Assembly: GCA_963754645.1 (NCBI GenBank)
Contig: CAVWGP010000004.1
Span: 124,001 to 188,000, forward strand
Source: CAVWGP01 sp963754645
GTDB lineage: Bacteria; Pseudomonadota; Alphaproteobacteria; Bin65
DNA length: 64,000 nucleotides
Direction: 5' to 3'
Position 1 is the stretch's first letter; every line of letters begins with the position of its first letter. A program made the translations under genes and the position numbers. Positions 10,173-20,505 of the stretch are shown here, one piece after another. The notes under the pieces were generated by a model. The model did no database searches and was not told the DNA's origin. It was given only the letters and a program-made list of their open reading frames with translations.

Positions 10173-10500
10173 ATGTCCGCCCACGACAAGATCAAGAAAG
10201 ATATCAGCGAAAACAACGTCGTGCTCTACATGAAGGGCTCGCCCGTGATGCCGCAATGCGGCTTTTCCTCGATGGCGGTGCAGATCCTGTCGCATCTCGG
10301 CGTCAAGTTTAAGGGCGTCGACGTTCTGGCCGATCTCGGAAATCCGCCAGGGCATCAAGGAATTCGCCAATTGGCCGACGATCCCGCAGCTCTACGTCAA
10401 GGGCGAGTTTGTTGGCGGCTGCGACATCATGCGCGAAATGTTCGACTCGGGCGAACTTCTGGCGCTGTTGAAGGAAAAGCAGGTCGCGGCCAACGCTTAA
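10173..10500 (+). CDS. grxD: Monothiol glutaredoxin Grx4/GrxD family, frameshifted
   Basis: This CGFS-type glutaredoxin is expected to bind a 2Fe-2S cluster together with BolA. The N-terminal half (VVLYMKGSPVMPQCGFSSMAVQ) contains the CGFS site. After VDVLAD near position 10334 the frame breaks: one extra base around 10335-10339 is needed to continue into EIRQGIKEFANWPTIPQLYV and GEFVGGCDIMREMF, which are perfect family blocks and end with a TAA at 10498. The full product would be about 109 residues. The clean continuation in the second frame argues for a sequence error or a very recent mutation. Confidence 0.88.
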
Positions 10501-10520
10501 CGCCGGCCGATCGGGGCGAT

Positions 10521-11264
10521 TTGCTCTCTCGCCGCGTCCGGGGTCCGATCCTCGCCATTTGTGCGACCGCCGTTGCGGCGGTGGCGCTGGCCGCGGAGCC
10601 GAGCGGCGACGCTGTCGTCGCCGCTTTCGGCAAGATCGCCTTCGGCAACGAATTCCAGCACGAGGCCGCGCCGCGGCTGCAAAAGTGGCTGCGGCCGATC
10701 CGGTTTCGCATCTACGAGGAAGAAAGCCTTCAGGCCGAGGAGGCGCGCTTCCTGCGCGGGCACATCGAGCGCTTGCAGCGCTTGACCGGGCTGGCGTTCG
10801 CCGAGGCCGAAAGCTGGAGCGGCGCCAACTTCCATATTCTGTTCGTCCGCCGCGACCGTTACGAGGCGACGATCGACCGCTATCTCTCATCCCGCAATCG
10901 CCACTTGCTCGCGCGGTTTGTCCGGACGAATTGCATCGGCCTGGTCAATCGGAACCGCGTGACCTCGGAAATATTTTTTGCCGTCGCCATCGTTCCGCTC
11001 GACAGCGCGCGCAGGGACGGCCTCGCGACGTTTTGCATTGCCGAGGAAACGACCCAGGTCCTCGGCCTGCTCAACGATTCCGACGAGGTCGCCGATAGTT
11101 TGTTCAACGACCGCGGCGCCGCCCGCGATCTGACCGCGCTCGACGAATTGCTGCTGCGCATCCTTTATCACCCGAGCCTCAGGCCCGGGATGACGCCGGC
11201 GGAAGCGCTCCCGGCTGCCGCCACGCTCTTGCCCGAGCTGCGGCGCCCGGGCCATGGGCGCTGA
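10521..11264 (+). CDS. Secreted DUF2927-family protein
   Basis: This protein of about 247 residues has a probable signal peptide (basic RRVR then GPILAICATAVAAVALAAE). The block FCIAEETTQVLGLLNDSD followed by SLFND is characteristic of DUF2927, a family of unknown function in alphaproteobacteria. The start is uncertain: a TTG at 10521 gives a sensible signal peptide, and no ATG is available. It begins 20 bases after grxD and is read in the frame that grxD's first half runs into, so upstream extensions are artefacts. A strong hairpin follows. Confidence 0.78.
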   Translation: MLSRRVRGPILAICATAVAAVALAAEPSGDAVVAAFGKIAFGNEFQHEAAPRLQKWLRPIRFRIYEEESLQAEEARFLRGHIERLQRLTGLAFAEAESWSGANFHILFVRRDRYEATIDRYLSSRNRHLLARFVRTNCIGLVNRNRVTSEIFFAVAIVPLDSARRDGLATFCIAEETTQVLGLLNDSDEVADSLFNDRGAARDLTALDELLLRILYHPSLRPGMTPAEALPAAATLLPELRRPGHGR

Positions 11265-11307
11265 AGCACGCGGCTGAGCTGATGTCGGCAGCCGAATCCT
11301 CGAAGCG

Positions 11308-11338
11308 AAAACGGCCCGGAGCGATCCCGGGCCGTTTT
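11308..11338. terminator. Bidirectional Rho-independent terminator
   Basis: A perfect 12-bp stem (11308-11319 with 11327-11338) with a 7-base loop begins with AAAA and ends with TTTT, so it can end transcription from both sides. It lies between the convergent DUF2927 gene and rpsD. Confidence 0.85.
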
Positions 11339-11360
11339 GCCGTTCGCCGCCGCCGTTGTC

Positions 11361-11978
11361 TCAGCGCGAGTAGTATTCGACCACAAGATTGAGCGACATC
11401 GGCGCCGCGTAGGGCACTTCGGAATAGTTCGGCACGCGGACGAACTTCCCCTTCTTCGCCTTGCTGTCGGCCTCGAGATAGGGCGGCACGTCGCCGTCGC
11501 GCGTCTCGATCGCTTCCATGACGAGCGCTAATTCTTTGCTTTTGTCCTTGATCTCGACCGTGTCGCCGACCTTGAGCAGATAGGACGGGATCGTCACGCG
11601 CTTGCCGTTGATCTTGATGTGGCCGTGATTGACGAACTGGCGCGCCGCGAAAACCGTGGGCACGAATTTCATCCTGTAGATGACCATGTCGATCCGGCGT
11701 TCCAGGATGCCGATCAGATTCTCGCCGGTATCGCCCTTGCGCCGCGCCGCTTCGAGATAATATTTGCGGAATTGGCGCTCGCCGATATTGCCGTAATAGC
11801 CCTTGAGCCGTTGCTTGGCGCGCAATTGCGTGCCGAAATCGGAGAGCTTGCGGCGCTTGTTGGCGCCGTGCTGGCCCGGACCCGCCTCGTCCTTGCCGTA
11901 GGGGCTCTTCGGCCGGCCCCACAAATTCACGCCCAAACGGCGCGAAATCTTCTCCTTGGCGGAGTGTCGCTTCGTCAT
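11361..11978 (-). CDS. rpsD: 30S ribosomal protein S4
   Basis: This 205-residue primary rRNA-binding protein of the small subunit starts MTKRHSAKEKISRRLGVNLWG. Family blocks seen are KSPYGKDEAGPGQHGA, RQFRKYYLEAARRKGDTGENL and the S4 RNA-binding core RQFVNHGHIKINGKRVTIPS. It ends NLVVEYYSR, as is usual. It is intact and monocistronic in appearance, with a terminator 22 bases past its stop. Confidence 0.97.
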   Translation of the reverse strand: MTKRHSAKEKISRRLGVNLWGRPKSPYGKDEAGPGQHGANKRRKLSDFGTQLRAKQRLKGYYGNIGERQFRKYYLEAARRKGDTGENLIGILERRIDMVIYRMKFVPTVFAARQFVNHGHIKINGKRVTIPSYLLKVGDTVEIKDKSKELALVMEAIETRDGDVPPYLEADSKAKKGKFVRVPNYSEVPYAAPMSLNLVVEYYSR

Positions 11979-12117
11979 TCGATGCCTTTCCCGGTCCAGG
12001 CGCTTTGCGGCCCTGGCCGATGTCGCTGTTGTCCGGATAGTCCGAATGCCCGATTGGGGCGTTCGGCGGGGCAGTCATCTTATTGATTGTGCCCGCTTTC
12101 TCCGAAAGAGCGCGGGA

Positions 12118-12987
12118 CTATAGCCGCCGCCCCGGCGCTGTCAAAGGGACTCTTTGTCCGGAGTTCCCGCGCCGGCGCGCTGGGCGCACGCCGCGGGCAT
12201 CGAGATCGCGCCGGCGCCGCGCCAACGCCTTGACCATGCCGCGCAGCGAGCGCACTTCGGGTTCGGTGAGCTGCGCGCGCAGGAAAATGCTGCGCAGGTT
12301 GCGCACCATGGTCGGCCGTTTGTCGGGCGGATAGAGGTAGCCCGATTCGTCGAGTTCGGCTTCGAGATGCTCGAAAAATCGCAGCGTGTCGCCCTGATCG
12401 GCCAGCTCGGTCGGACCGCCATGGTTTTCGAGCGTCGGAATGTATTTCCCCGGCGTCGTATCGGCCGCCGCGCGCCATTCGTAGGCGACGATGAGCACGG
12501 CCTGGGCAAGATTGAGCGAGGCGAAGGCGGGATTGAGCGGCACCTCGATGATCGAAGCCGCGAAGGATACTTCGTCGGTCTGCAGGCCCCAGCGCTCGGG
12601 GCCGAACAGGATGCCGACGCGCTCGCCGCGCGCGGCGGCGGCGCGGATTTCGGCGGCGGCGGCGCGCGGCGTCAGGACGGGCTTGACCAGTTCGCGCGGG
12701 CGCGCCGTCGCCGCGTACACGCGATGCAGATCGGCGATCGCCGCCGGAATATCGCCGAACAGGCGCGCGCCATCGACGACGGCATCGGCGCCCGAAGCCG
12801 CCGAGCGCGCTTTTTCGTTGGGCCAGCCGTCGCGCGGATTGACGATGCGCAGATCGCCCAGGCCGCAATTGAGCATGGCGCGCGCCGCCGTGCCGATATT
12901 CTCGCCAAGCTGCGGCCCGGCCAAAACGATCGAAGGTCCGTTGGGATCGATGCCGCTGCTGCCTTGCGATCGGTCGGTGCCGGCCAT
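12118..12987 (-). CDS. trmJ: tRNA (cytidine/uridine-2'-O-)-methyltransferase TrmJ
   Basis: This 289-residue SPOUT-class methyltransferase modifies position 32 of the tRNA anticodon loop. The N-terminal AGPQLGENIGTAARAMLNCG and the knot motif GILFGPERWGLQTDE (about residues 125-139) identify the TrmH/TrmJ family, and the helical C-terminal extension fits TrmJ. It follows cimA by 7 bases on the same strand, so the two are probably cotranscribed. rpsD lies downstream in the same direction after 139 bases. Confidence 0.9.
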   Translation of the reverse strand: MAGTDRSQGSSGIDPNGPSIVLAGPQLGENIGTAARAMLNCGLGDLRIVNPRDGWPNEKARSAASGADAVVDGARLFGDIPAAIADLHRVYAATARPRELVKPVLTPRAAAAEIRAAAARGERVGILFGPERWGLQTDEVSFAASIIEVPLNPAFASLNLAQAVLIVAYEWRAAADTTPGKYIPTLENHGGPTELADQGDTLRFFEHLEAELDESGYLYPPDKRPTMVRNLRSIFLRAQLTEPEVRSLRGMVKALARRRRDLDARGVRPARRRGNSGQRVPLTAPGRRL

Positions 12988-12994
12988 GGCGCGC

Positions 12995-14602
12995 TCAGCC
13001 GGCCGGCGTCACGCCATCGCGCAGCAGCTTGTAGTAGATCGCGTCGCGCAGCGCTTCGTAGGAGGCGTCGATGATGTTGGGCGAGAGACCGACGGTCGAC
13101 CAGCGCTCGCCGCCGGCGTCGCCCGATTCGACCATGACGCGCGTCACAGCCGCGGTGCCCGCTTGCGGCGTCACGATGCGCACCTTGAAATCCGTGAGGC
13201 GCATATCGGCCAAGCCGGGATAGGATTTCAGCAGCGACTTCATCATCGAATGGCTCAATGCATCGACCGGGCCGACGCCTTCGCCGACCTCCATGAAGCG
13301 CTCGCTGCCGACCGCGAGCTTGGTCACGGCTTGGGCCATGGTCACCAGCTTGCCCTTGGCGTTGTAACGGCGCTCGACATCGACTTTGAAGCTCTCCATC
13401 TCGTAATAGCGCGGCAATCCGTCGAGCAGATCGCGCGCCAGCAGCTCGAAGCTCGCCTCGGCGCCGTCATAGGCATAGCCATCGTATTCGCGCGCTTTCA
13501 CGGTTTCCACCAGCCGCGCGATCTTGGGATTGTCCGGCGCCACCTCGATCCCGGCCTCGCGCAAGCGCTCCAGCACGTTGGAGCGTCCGGCTTGATCCGA
13601 GACCACGACATGGCGCCGGTTGCCGACGCGCTGCGGATCGATGTGCTCGTAGGTGCGCGGATCCTTGGTCACGGCCGAGACATGCAGCCCGCCCTTGTGG
13701 GCGAAGGCGGATTCGCCGACAAAGGGCTGCCGGCGGTTGGGCGCGCGATTGAGCAGCTCGTCAAGCAGGCGCGAGACATGGGTGAGCCGGGTCATCTGCT
13801 GATCGCCGACGCCGGTCTCGAATTCGGTCTTGAGCTTCAGGATCGGGATGAGCGAGCACAGATTGGCATTGCCGCAGCGCTCGCCCAATCCGTTCAGCGT
13901 GCCCTGGATCATGCGCGCGCCGGCTTCGACCGCGGCGAGCGAATTGGCGACGGCGTTCTCGGTGTCGTTGTGCGCGTGAATGCCGAGGCTGGCGCCGGGA
14001 ATGATGCGCGCGGCCTCGGCGACGATGCGCTGCACCTCGCCGGGCAAGGTTCCGCCATTGGTGTCGCACAGCACGATCCAGCGCGCGCCGGCGTCCCGCG
14101 CCGTCTTAAGGCAATCGAGCGCGAAGGCGGGATTGGCCTTGTAGCCGTCGAAAAAATGCTCGGCATCGAACAGCGCCTCGCCCAGCCGCTGCTTCGCCAA
14201 GGCCACGCTGTCGGCGATCATGGTCAGATTTTCCGCGAGCGTGGCGCCGAGCGCGGTCTCGACATGGAAGTCCCAAGTCTTGCCGACGAGGACCGCGGCC
14301 TTGGCCTTGACGCCGAGCACGGCCGTCAAGCCCGGATCGTTGGCGGCGCTGCGGCCGGGCCGGCGCGTCATGCCGAAGGCGGCGAGACGCGCGCGCTTCA
14401 AGGCCGGCGGATCGGCGAAGAAGGCGTCGTCGGTGGGATTGGCGCCGGGCCAGCCGCCTTCGATGTAATCGATGCCGAGCGCGTCGAGCGCCTTGGCGAT
14501 ATGCGCCTTGTCGCCGGCGGAAAAATCCACGCCCTGGGTCTGCGCCCCGTCGCGCAGCGTGGTGTCGAACAGGAAGACGTAGTTGGGATCGGGCGCGGTC
14601 AT
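12995..14602 (-). CDS. cimA: Citramalate synthase
   Basis: This 535-residue enzyme of the DRE-TIM metallolyase family is predicted to condense pyruvate with acetyl-CoA to citramalate, an entry into isoleucine synthesis. The N-terminus FLFDTTLRDGAQTQGVDFS has the DTTLRDG signature. GIHAHNDTENAVANSLAAV and the GTLNGLGERCGNANL block follow, and the C-terminal regulatory LeuA-type domain covers the last 130 residues. Isopropylmalate synthases share the fold, but EGGWPGANPTD and the GLGERCGNA context fit CimA. Confidence 0.92.
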   Translation of the reverse strand: MTAPDPNYVFLFDTTLRDGAQTQGVDFSAGDKAHIAKALDALGIDYIEGGWPGANPTDDAFFADPPALKRARLAAFGMTRRPGRSAANDPGLTAVLGVKAKAAVLVGKTWDFHVETALGATLAENLTMIADSVALAKQRLGEALFDAEHFFDGYKANPAFALDCLKTARDAGARWIVLCDTNGGTLPGEVQRIVAEAARIIPGASLGIHAHNDTENAVANSLAAVEAGARMIQGTLNGLGERCGNANLCSLIPILKLKTEFETGVGDQQMTRLTHVSRLLDELLNRAPNRRQPFVGESAFAHKGGLHVSAVTKDPRTYEHIDPQRVGNRRHVVVSDQAGRSNVLERLREAGIEVAPDNPKIARLVETVKAREYDGYAYDGAEASFELLARDLLDGLPRYYEMESFKVDVERRYNAKGKLVTMAQAVTKLAVGSERFMEVGEGVGPVDALSHSMMKSLLKSYPGLADMRLTDFKVRIVTPQAGTAAVTRVMVESGDAGGERWSTVGLSPNIIDASYEALRDAIYYKLLRDGVTPAG

Positions 14603-14627
14603 TGTCCACTTCGCCCGATCAAACCAC

Positions 14628-14727
14628 CGTAGGGGCGGGTCTCCGACCCGCCCATGCTCGTCGCGTCCGAGATTTGGGCGATGATTCGCCGTGCGGCCCG
14701 AGGGCGGGTCGGAGACCCGCCCCTACG
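14628..14727. repeat. 26-bp perfect inverted repeat with nested palindromes
   Basis: The 26 bases at 14628-14653 are the exact reverse complement of 14702-14727, with 48 bases between. Each arm is itself a palindrome (GGGCGGGTC, short loop, GACCCGCCC). This GTAGGGGCGGGTC-type sequence is a commonly seen intergenic repeat in proteobacterial genomes. It occupies the gap between cimA and cysS and encodes nothing recognisable. Confidence 0.8.
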
Positions 14728-14771
14728 AGGGCGCCTCGTAGCCGCGCATGTCTTGTGTATCGTGCCGCTCA

Positions 14772-16253
<1,482 letters not shown>

Positions 16254-16322
16254 GATGGCGGCCCCGGTTTCAGACCTCGCCTGTGGTTACCAGAGGCCCG
16301 GCGGACGGTCCAGCGGCGCCGA

Positions 16323-16745
16323 TCAATCGTCGTCGGCGGCGGCGCGGTTGAGCCAGCGCCAGCCGAGCGCGGTCGAGCCGGCCTGGAACAGCGCGGCGAG
16401 AACGCCCCAGCCGCCGCCCGAAAGAACGCTCCACAAGATCGTCAGCACGGTGAAGGCGACGAGCAGCAGGAGGATGGGCCAATAGCTCGCGTGGCGCGCC
16501 GCCGCGCCGAGAATGGCGCCGGTCAACAGGGCGGACAGCGCCGGCGCGAAGATCGACGGCACGGCATAGATCGACCAAAATATCAGGACCTTCCATACCC
16601 GGTCGCGCGACAGATCGTCGGAGATCGCCGAGAAGCCGACGAGCAACACGAAATACGATACGATATAGAGGGCGACGGCGAGCAGCGGCCCGAGCAGCAG
16701 GGCGAGGCCGGTTCGCCGGTCGGCGGCGGTCTTGCCGGCGTTCAT
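16323..16745 (-). CDS. Hypothetical four-helix membrane protein
   Basis: This protein of about 140 residues has four hydrophobic segments (GLALLLGPLLAVALYIVSYF; WKVLIFWSIYAVPSIFAP; SALLTGAILGAAA; YWPILLLLVAFTVLTILWSV) and an acidic C-terminus. I do not recognise a family. Its ATG overlaps the gltX stop (ATGA), so it is very probably translated with gltX. It lies between gltX and cysS on the same strand. Confidence 0.72.
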   Translation of the reverse strand: MNAGKTAADRRTGLALLLGPLLAVALYIVSYFVLLVGFSAISDDLSRDRVWKVLIFWSIYAVPSIFAPALSALLTGAILGAAARHASYWPILLLLVAFTVLTILWSVLSGGGWGVLAALFQAGSTALGWRWLNRAAADDD

Positions 16746-18085
16746 GGCCGCGCCGCCGTGGACAGGCGCGCGAGAACGCGGGCGCGGCCGATCAGCGGCA
16801 GCATCGCCTTCATCTCCGGCCCGGTCTCGCGCCCGGTCAAGGCGAGGCGGAGCGGATGGAAAAGGGCGCGGCCTTTCTTGCCGGTGGCTTCGCCGACCGA
16901 CTTCGTCCAGCGCGGCCAGGTTTCCGCCGACCACGGCTCTGTGGGCAGCATGTCGCGCGCCGCCGCGATCAGCGGCGCGTCCTCGATCGCCGGCGTCACC
17001 TCGCCCCGGCAAACCTTCCACCACTCATGGGCCTCGGCGATGCGGCCGATATTGCCGCGCACCGCGAGCCAGAAATGTTCGTCCGCGTCGGCGAGCCCGG
17101 CGGCGGCCAGGCGCGGCGCTGCGGCGGCGAAGGGCAGGGCGTGCAGCACGCGCGCGTTGAGCGTTTCGAGATCGCGCGGATCGAATTTCGGCGTGGCGCG
17201 GCTGAACGAGGCCCAGTCGAAGCCGGCGATCAGCGGCGCCAGGTCGACGAAGGCCTCGACCGGCTGCGAGGTGCCGATGCGCGCGAGCAGGCTCGAGATC
17301 GCCTCGGGCTCGATGCCGGATTTGCGCAGCTCGTCGATGCTCAAACTGCCGAGACGCTTCGACAACCCCTTGCCTTCGGCATCGGCCAGCAGCGCCAGAT
17401 GCGCAAACGCGGGCACCGCGCCGCCGAGCGCCTCGAAAATCTGGATCTGGACCGCCGTGTTGGTGACGTGGTCCTCGCCGCGAATAATGTGCGTGATGCC
17501 GAAATCGACGTCATCGACGACCGACGACAGCGTGTAGAGCGGATAGGAGTTGCTGCGCACCAGCACAGGGTCGCTCACATCATGCGCCTCAATGTGCACC
17601 GGGCCGCGCACCAGATCGCGCCACTCGATCGGCTTGTCCTCGAGCCGGAAACGCCAATGCGGCTTGCGGCCTTCGGCTTCGAGCTGAGCGCGCTCGGCGG
17701 GCGAGAGCTTCAAGGCGGCGCGGTCGTAGCGCGGCGGACGGCCGGCATTGAGCGCGATCTTGCGCTTGAGGTCGAGCTCGTCGGCGGTTTCGTAGCAGGC
17801 ATAGAGCCGGTCCGAGGCCTTGAGCCGCTCCGCCGCCGCGCTGTAGCGGGCGAGCCGGTCCATCTGCCGCGCGAAGCGGTCCCAGGCGAGGCCGAGCCAT
17901 TTGAGATCGGTTTCGATCGCGGCGGCGTAATCGGCGCGCGAGCGCTCGACGTCGGTGTCGTCGAGGCGCAGCATGAAACTGCCGCCGCTCTTGCGCGTGA
18001 ACAGCCAATTGATCAGCGCGGTGCGGACATTGCCGATATGCAGCAGGCCGGTCGGGCTCGGAGCGAATCGGGTTGCGACGGACAT
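16742..18085 (-). CDS. gltX: Glutamyl-tRNA synthetase
   Basis: This 447-residue class Ib synthetase starts MSVATRFAPSPTGLLHIGNV with the HIGN motif. The second ATP-binding motif appears as GLSKRLGSLSID (KMSKS variant). A C-terminal helical anticodon-binding region of about 150 residues is present, so this is the full synthetase and not the short GluQ-RS. It starts 2 bases after nadE ends and overlaps the next small membrane gene by 4 bases. Confidence 0.93.
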   Translation of the reverse strand: MSVATRFAPSPTGLLHIGNVRTALINWLFTRKSGGSFMLRLDDTDVERSRADYAAAIETDLKWLGLAWDRFARQMDRLARYSAAAERLKASDRLYACYETADELDLKRKIALNAGRPPRYDRAALKLSPAERAQLEAEGRKPHWRFRLEDKPIEWRDLVRGPVHIEAHDVSDPVLVRSNSYPLYTLSSVVDDVDFGITHIIRGEDHVTNTAVQIQIFEALGGAVPAFAHLALLADAEGKGLSKRLGSLSIDELRKSGIEPEAISSLLARIGTSQPVEAFVDLAPLIAGFDWASFSRATPKFDPRDLETLNARVLHALPFAAAAPRLAAAGLADADEHFWLAVRGNIGRIAEAHEWWKVCRGEVTPAIEDAPLIAAARDMLPTEPWSAETWPRWTKSVGEATGKKGRALFHPLRLALTGRETGPEMKAMLPLIGRARVLARLSTAARP

Positions 18086-18087
18086 CG

Positions 18088-19749
18088 CTATTTGACTTGG
18101 TGGCGGAAGGCGTTGGTGATCGGATAGCGCCGGTCGCGGCCGAAGGCGCGGCGCGTGAGCTTGACGCCCGGCGGCGCCTGGCGCCGCTTGTATTCGGCGA
18201 TATCGAGCATGCGGAAAACGCGCAACACCGTCGCCCGGTCGTGGCCCGCCGCCACGGTTTCGTCGATGCTCATTTCCTTCTCGACCAGGCAATTCAACAT
18301 TCGATCGAGCTTGGCGTAGGGCGGCAGCGAATCCTCGTCCTTCTGGTTCGGCCGCAGCTCGGCGGTCGGCGCCTTGGTGATGACGCGTTCGGGAATGACG
18401 CGGCCGGCGGGCCCAAGCGCGCCGGCGGGACGATGCTGATTGCGCCAGTTCGAAAGGCGGAACACGTCGGTTTTGTAAACGTCCTTGAGGACCGAGTAGC
18501 CGCCGCACATGTCGCCGTAGAGCGTGGCGTAGCCGACCGACATTTCCGATTTGTTGCCGGTCGACAGCACCATGTGCCCGAACTTGTTCGAGATCGCCAT
18601 CAGCGTGATGCCGCGCGAGCGCGCCTGGATGTTCTCCTCGCTCGTATCGGCGGCGCGTCCGGCGAAGCTGGGCTTGAGCATCGCGCCGAATGCGCTCATC
18701 GCCGGCTCGATCGAAATCGTATCGAGCCGGACGCCCAAGAGCCGCGCGGTTTCGGCGGCGTCGTCCAGGCTGTCGCGGCTGGTGAAGGGCGAGGGCATCA
18801 TGACGCACCAAACCTTGTCCGGTCCCAGCGCGTCGGCAGCCACCGCCGCGCTGATCGCCGAATCGATGCCGCCCGACAGGCCGAGGATGACGCCGGGAAA
18901 GCCGTTCTTGCGCACATAGTCGCTGAGGCCGAGCATCATCGCCTGATAAATATTCTCAATGGCCGAGGGTGCTGGGTGAATGTCGCCGGGCGCGCAAGTC
19001 CAGCCCTCGGCGCCGCGCCGCCACTCGGTCGTCATCACATGCGCGCGCCATGCCGGCGCCTGGGCCGCGAGACGGCGATCCCGGTTAAGGACAAAAGAGG
19101 CGCCGTCGAACACCAGCTCGTCCTGCCCGCCGATCTGATTGACATAGATCAGCGGCAATCCGGCTTCGGTGACGCGCTCGACCGCGAGATTGAGGCGCTC
19201 ATCGAGCTTGTCGCTTTCATAGGGCGAGCCATTGGGAATGACGAGAATGTCGGCGCCGGATTCCTGCAGCGTCTCGGTCACGTCCGGTTTCCACATGTCC
19301 TCGCACACCATCACGCCGAGGCGGACGCCGCGCAGATTGACCGGGCCGGGCAACGGCCCCGGCGCGAAAACGCGCTTCTCGTCGAACACGCCGTAATTCG
19401 GGAGATCGTGCTTGAACCGCTTGTTAACCAAGCCGCCATCGAGAATGAAGGCGGCATTGTAGAGCTTGCCGTTCTCGACCCAGGGACCGCCCACAACCAT
19501 GCCGGGGCCGCCATCCTGTGTGTCCGCCGCCAGCGCCGTCACGGCCGCGGCAATTCGCTCCAGGAACAGCGGCTTGAGGACGAGGTCCTCGGGCGGGTAG
19601 CCGGCAATGACCAATTCGGGAAATACCGCCAAATCGGCGCCCTGGCTGGCCGCCGTGGCGCGGGCGGCGCGAATCTTCGCCACATTGCCGTCGATGTCGC
19701 CGACAATGGGGTTGATCTGGGCGAGCGCGATTTTCAAGCGGTCGGTCAT
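18088..19749 (-). CDS. nadE: NAD+ synthetase, glutamine-dependent
   Basis: This 553-residue enzyme converts nicotinic acid adenine dinucleotide to NAD+ using glutamine. The N-terminal half is a nitrilase-type glutaminase (FPELVIAGYPPEDL with the catalytic Glu; MVCEDMW with the catalytic Cys). The C-terminal half is the synthetase with the PP-loop LGLSGGIDSAIS. Start MTDRLKIALAQINPIVGDI matches the family; a longer frame upstream is not conserved. It is the first gene of the nadE-gltX-membrane protein run and has a good promoter. Confidence 0.94.
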   Translation of the reverse strand: MTDRLKIALAQINPIVGDIDGNVAKIRAARATAASQGADLAVFPELVIAGYPPEDLVLKPLFLERIAAAVTALAADTQDGGPGMVVGGPWVENGKLYNAAFILDGGLVNKRFKHDLPNYGVFDEKRVFAPGPLPGPVNLRGVRLGVMVCEDMWKPDVTETLQESGADILVIPNGSPYESDKLDERLNLAVERVTEAGLPLIYVNQIGGQDELVFDGASFVLNRDRRLAAQAPAWRAHVMTTEWRRGAEGWTCAPGDIHPAPSAIENIYQAMMLGLSDYVRKNGFPGVILGLSGGIDSAISAAVAADALGPDKVWCVMMPSPFTSRDSLDDAAETARLLGVRLDTISIEPAMSAFGAMLKPSFAGRAADTSEENIQARSRGITLMAISNKFGHMVLSTGNKSEMSVGYATLYGDMCGGYSVLKDVYKTDVFRLSNWRNQHRPAGALGPAGRVIPERVITKAPTAELRPNQKDEDSLPPYAKLDRMLNCLVEKEMSIDETVAAGHDRATVLRVFRMLDIAEYKRRQAPPGVKLTRRAFGRDRRYPITNAFRHQVK

Positions 19750-19783
19750 CGTCGATGCAGCTGATTGTTTCCGGTTTCGTTTA

Positions 19784-19812
19784 CCAGTAGGGACCGCCCC
19801 CCAGGCTGTCAA
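19784..19812 (-). promoter_or_regulatory. Probable sigma-70 promoter of nadE
   Basis: On the minus strand TTGACA (19812-19807, a perfect -35) is followed after 17 bases by TACTGG (19789-19784). The nadE ATG begins at 19749. The -10 element is weak. The intergenic stretch 19813-19997 beyond it is AT-rich and presumably also holds the promoter of the DUF3859 genes, where a TTGACG at about 19893 is visible. Confidence 0.5.
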
Positions 19813-19997
19813 CGCGGCACCAGTTCTCTTCGTATAATTAAATCATGCTCACATGTGATCTGGTTCATAGACCGCCCATGGTAAATTAACCTATTGACGA
19901 CAAAGGAAAGTCTTCAATTTTCCGGGCGCAGGCTTCATACTGCCGCCATATTTTCCGGCTAACCGATCTCAGCCCCAGAACAGGAATATGCGAACCG

Positions 19998-20492
19998 ATG
20001 AGCCGGCTGATCCGAACACTGACTATCGTTTTGCTGACGGCCTGGTCCGCTGCCGCGGCGCGGGCCGAGCCGCGCGTCGAGGTGCTCGATTTCGGGCAAT
20101 ACGAAACCGGCAAGCGCACCCAACAGCCGATGCCGGAGTCGGTCAGCGGCACGATGAATCTCGTCAATGACGTGCGACTGGTCAGGCCGACCCGGGAGAT
20201 CGTGGGGCAGCTCGGCGATAGTTTCGGCTTCCGCTACCGGATTTTCGGCGTGCCGCCGGGCGACAAGATCACCATCCGCACCAATCACCCGATGCTCACC
20301 CACCCCGAAACCGGCCGCAGCATGAATTACGGCCAGCGCGACGATGTCGTCACGTCCGAGGGCGAGCGCTACACGGGCTACAGTTTCGATGCGCGCTACG
20401 AGATCGCCGAAGGCAATTGGACGATCCAGATCATCCACGAAGGCAAGGTTCTCGCGGCCGAGACGTTCAAAGTCGTCGTTCCGCTCAACTAA
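19998..20492 (+). CDS. Secreted DUF3859-domain protein, copy 1 of 4
   Basis: This 164-residue protein has a signal peptide (SRLIRTLTIVLLTAWSAAAARA) and one DUF3859 domain. The C-terminal block GYSFDARYEIAEGNWTIQII, then EGKVLAAETFKVVVPLN, is the family hallmark. The fold is likely an all-beta sandwich in the periplasm, with unknown function. It is the first of four consecutive paralogues, and the second starts 13 bases later. Copies 1 and 2 share the REIVGQLGDSFG / DEIVGQLGNTFG motif. Confidence 0.82.
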   Translation: MSRLIRTLTIVLLTAWSAAAARAEPRVEVLDFGQYETGKRTQQPMPESVSGTMNLVNDVRLVRPTREIVGQLGDSFGFRYRIFGVPPGDKITIRTNHPMLTHPETGRSMNYGQRDDVVTSEGERYTGYSFDARYEIAEGNWTIQIIHEGKVLAAETFKVVVPLN

Positions 20493-20505
20493 AAGGATAT
20501 CGTCG

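Noticed and set aside
10330..10345. Programmed frameshifting in grxD
   Set aside because: No slippery heptamer or downstream structure stands out, and glutaredoxins are not known to use it. A sequence error or mutation is simpler.
12491..14632. A 713-codon open frame antisense to cimA and trmJ
   Set aside because: It mirrors two well-conserved genes on the other strand, has low-complexity Arg/Gly/His-rich composition and no recognisable domain. Long antisense frames are expected at this GC content.
14628..14727. Inverted repeat as the ends of an insertion sequence
   Set aside because: Only 48 bases lie between the arms and there is no transposase or target duplication.
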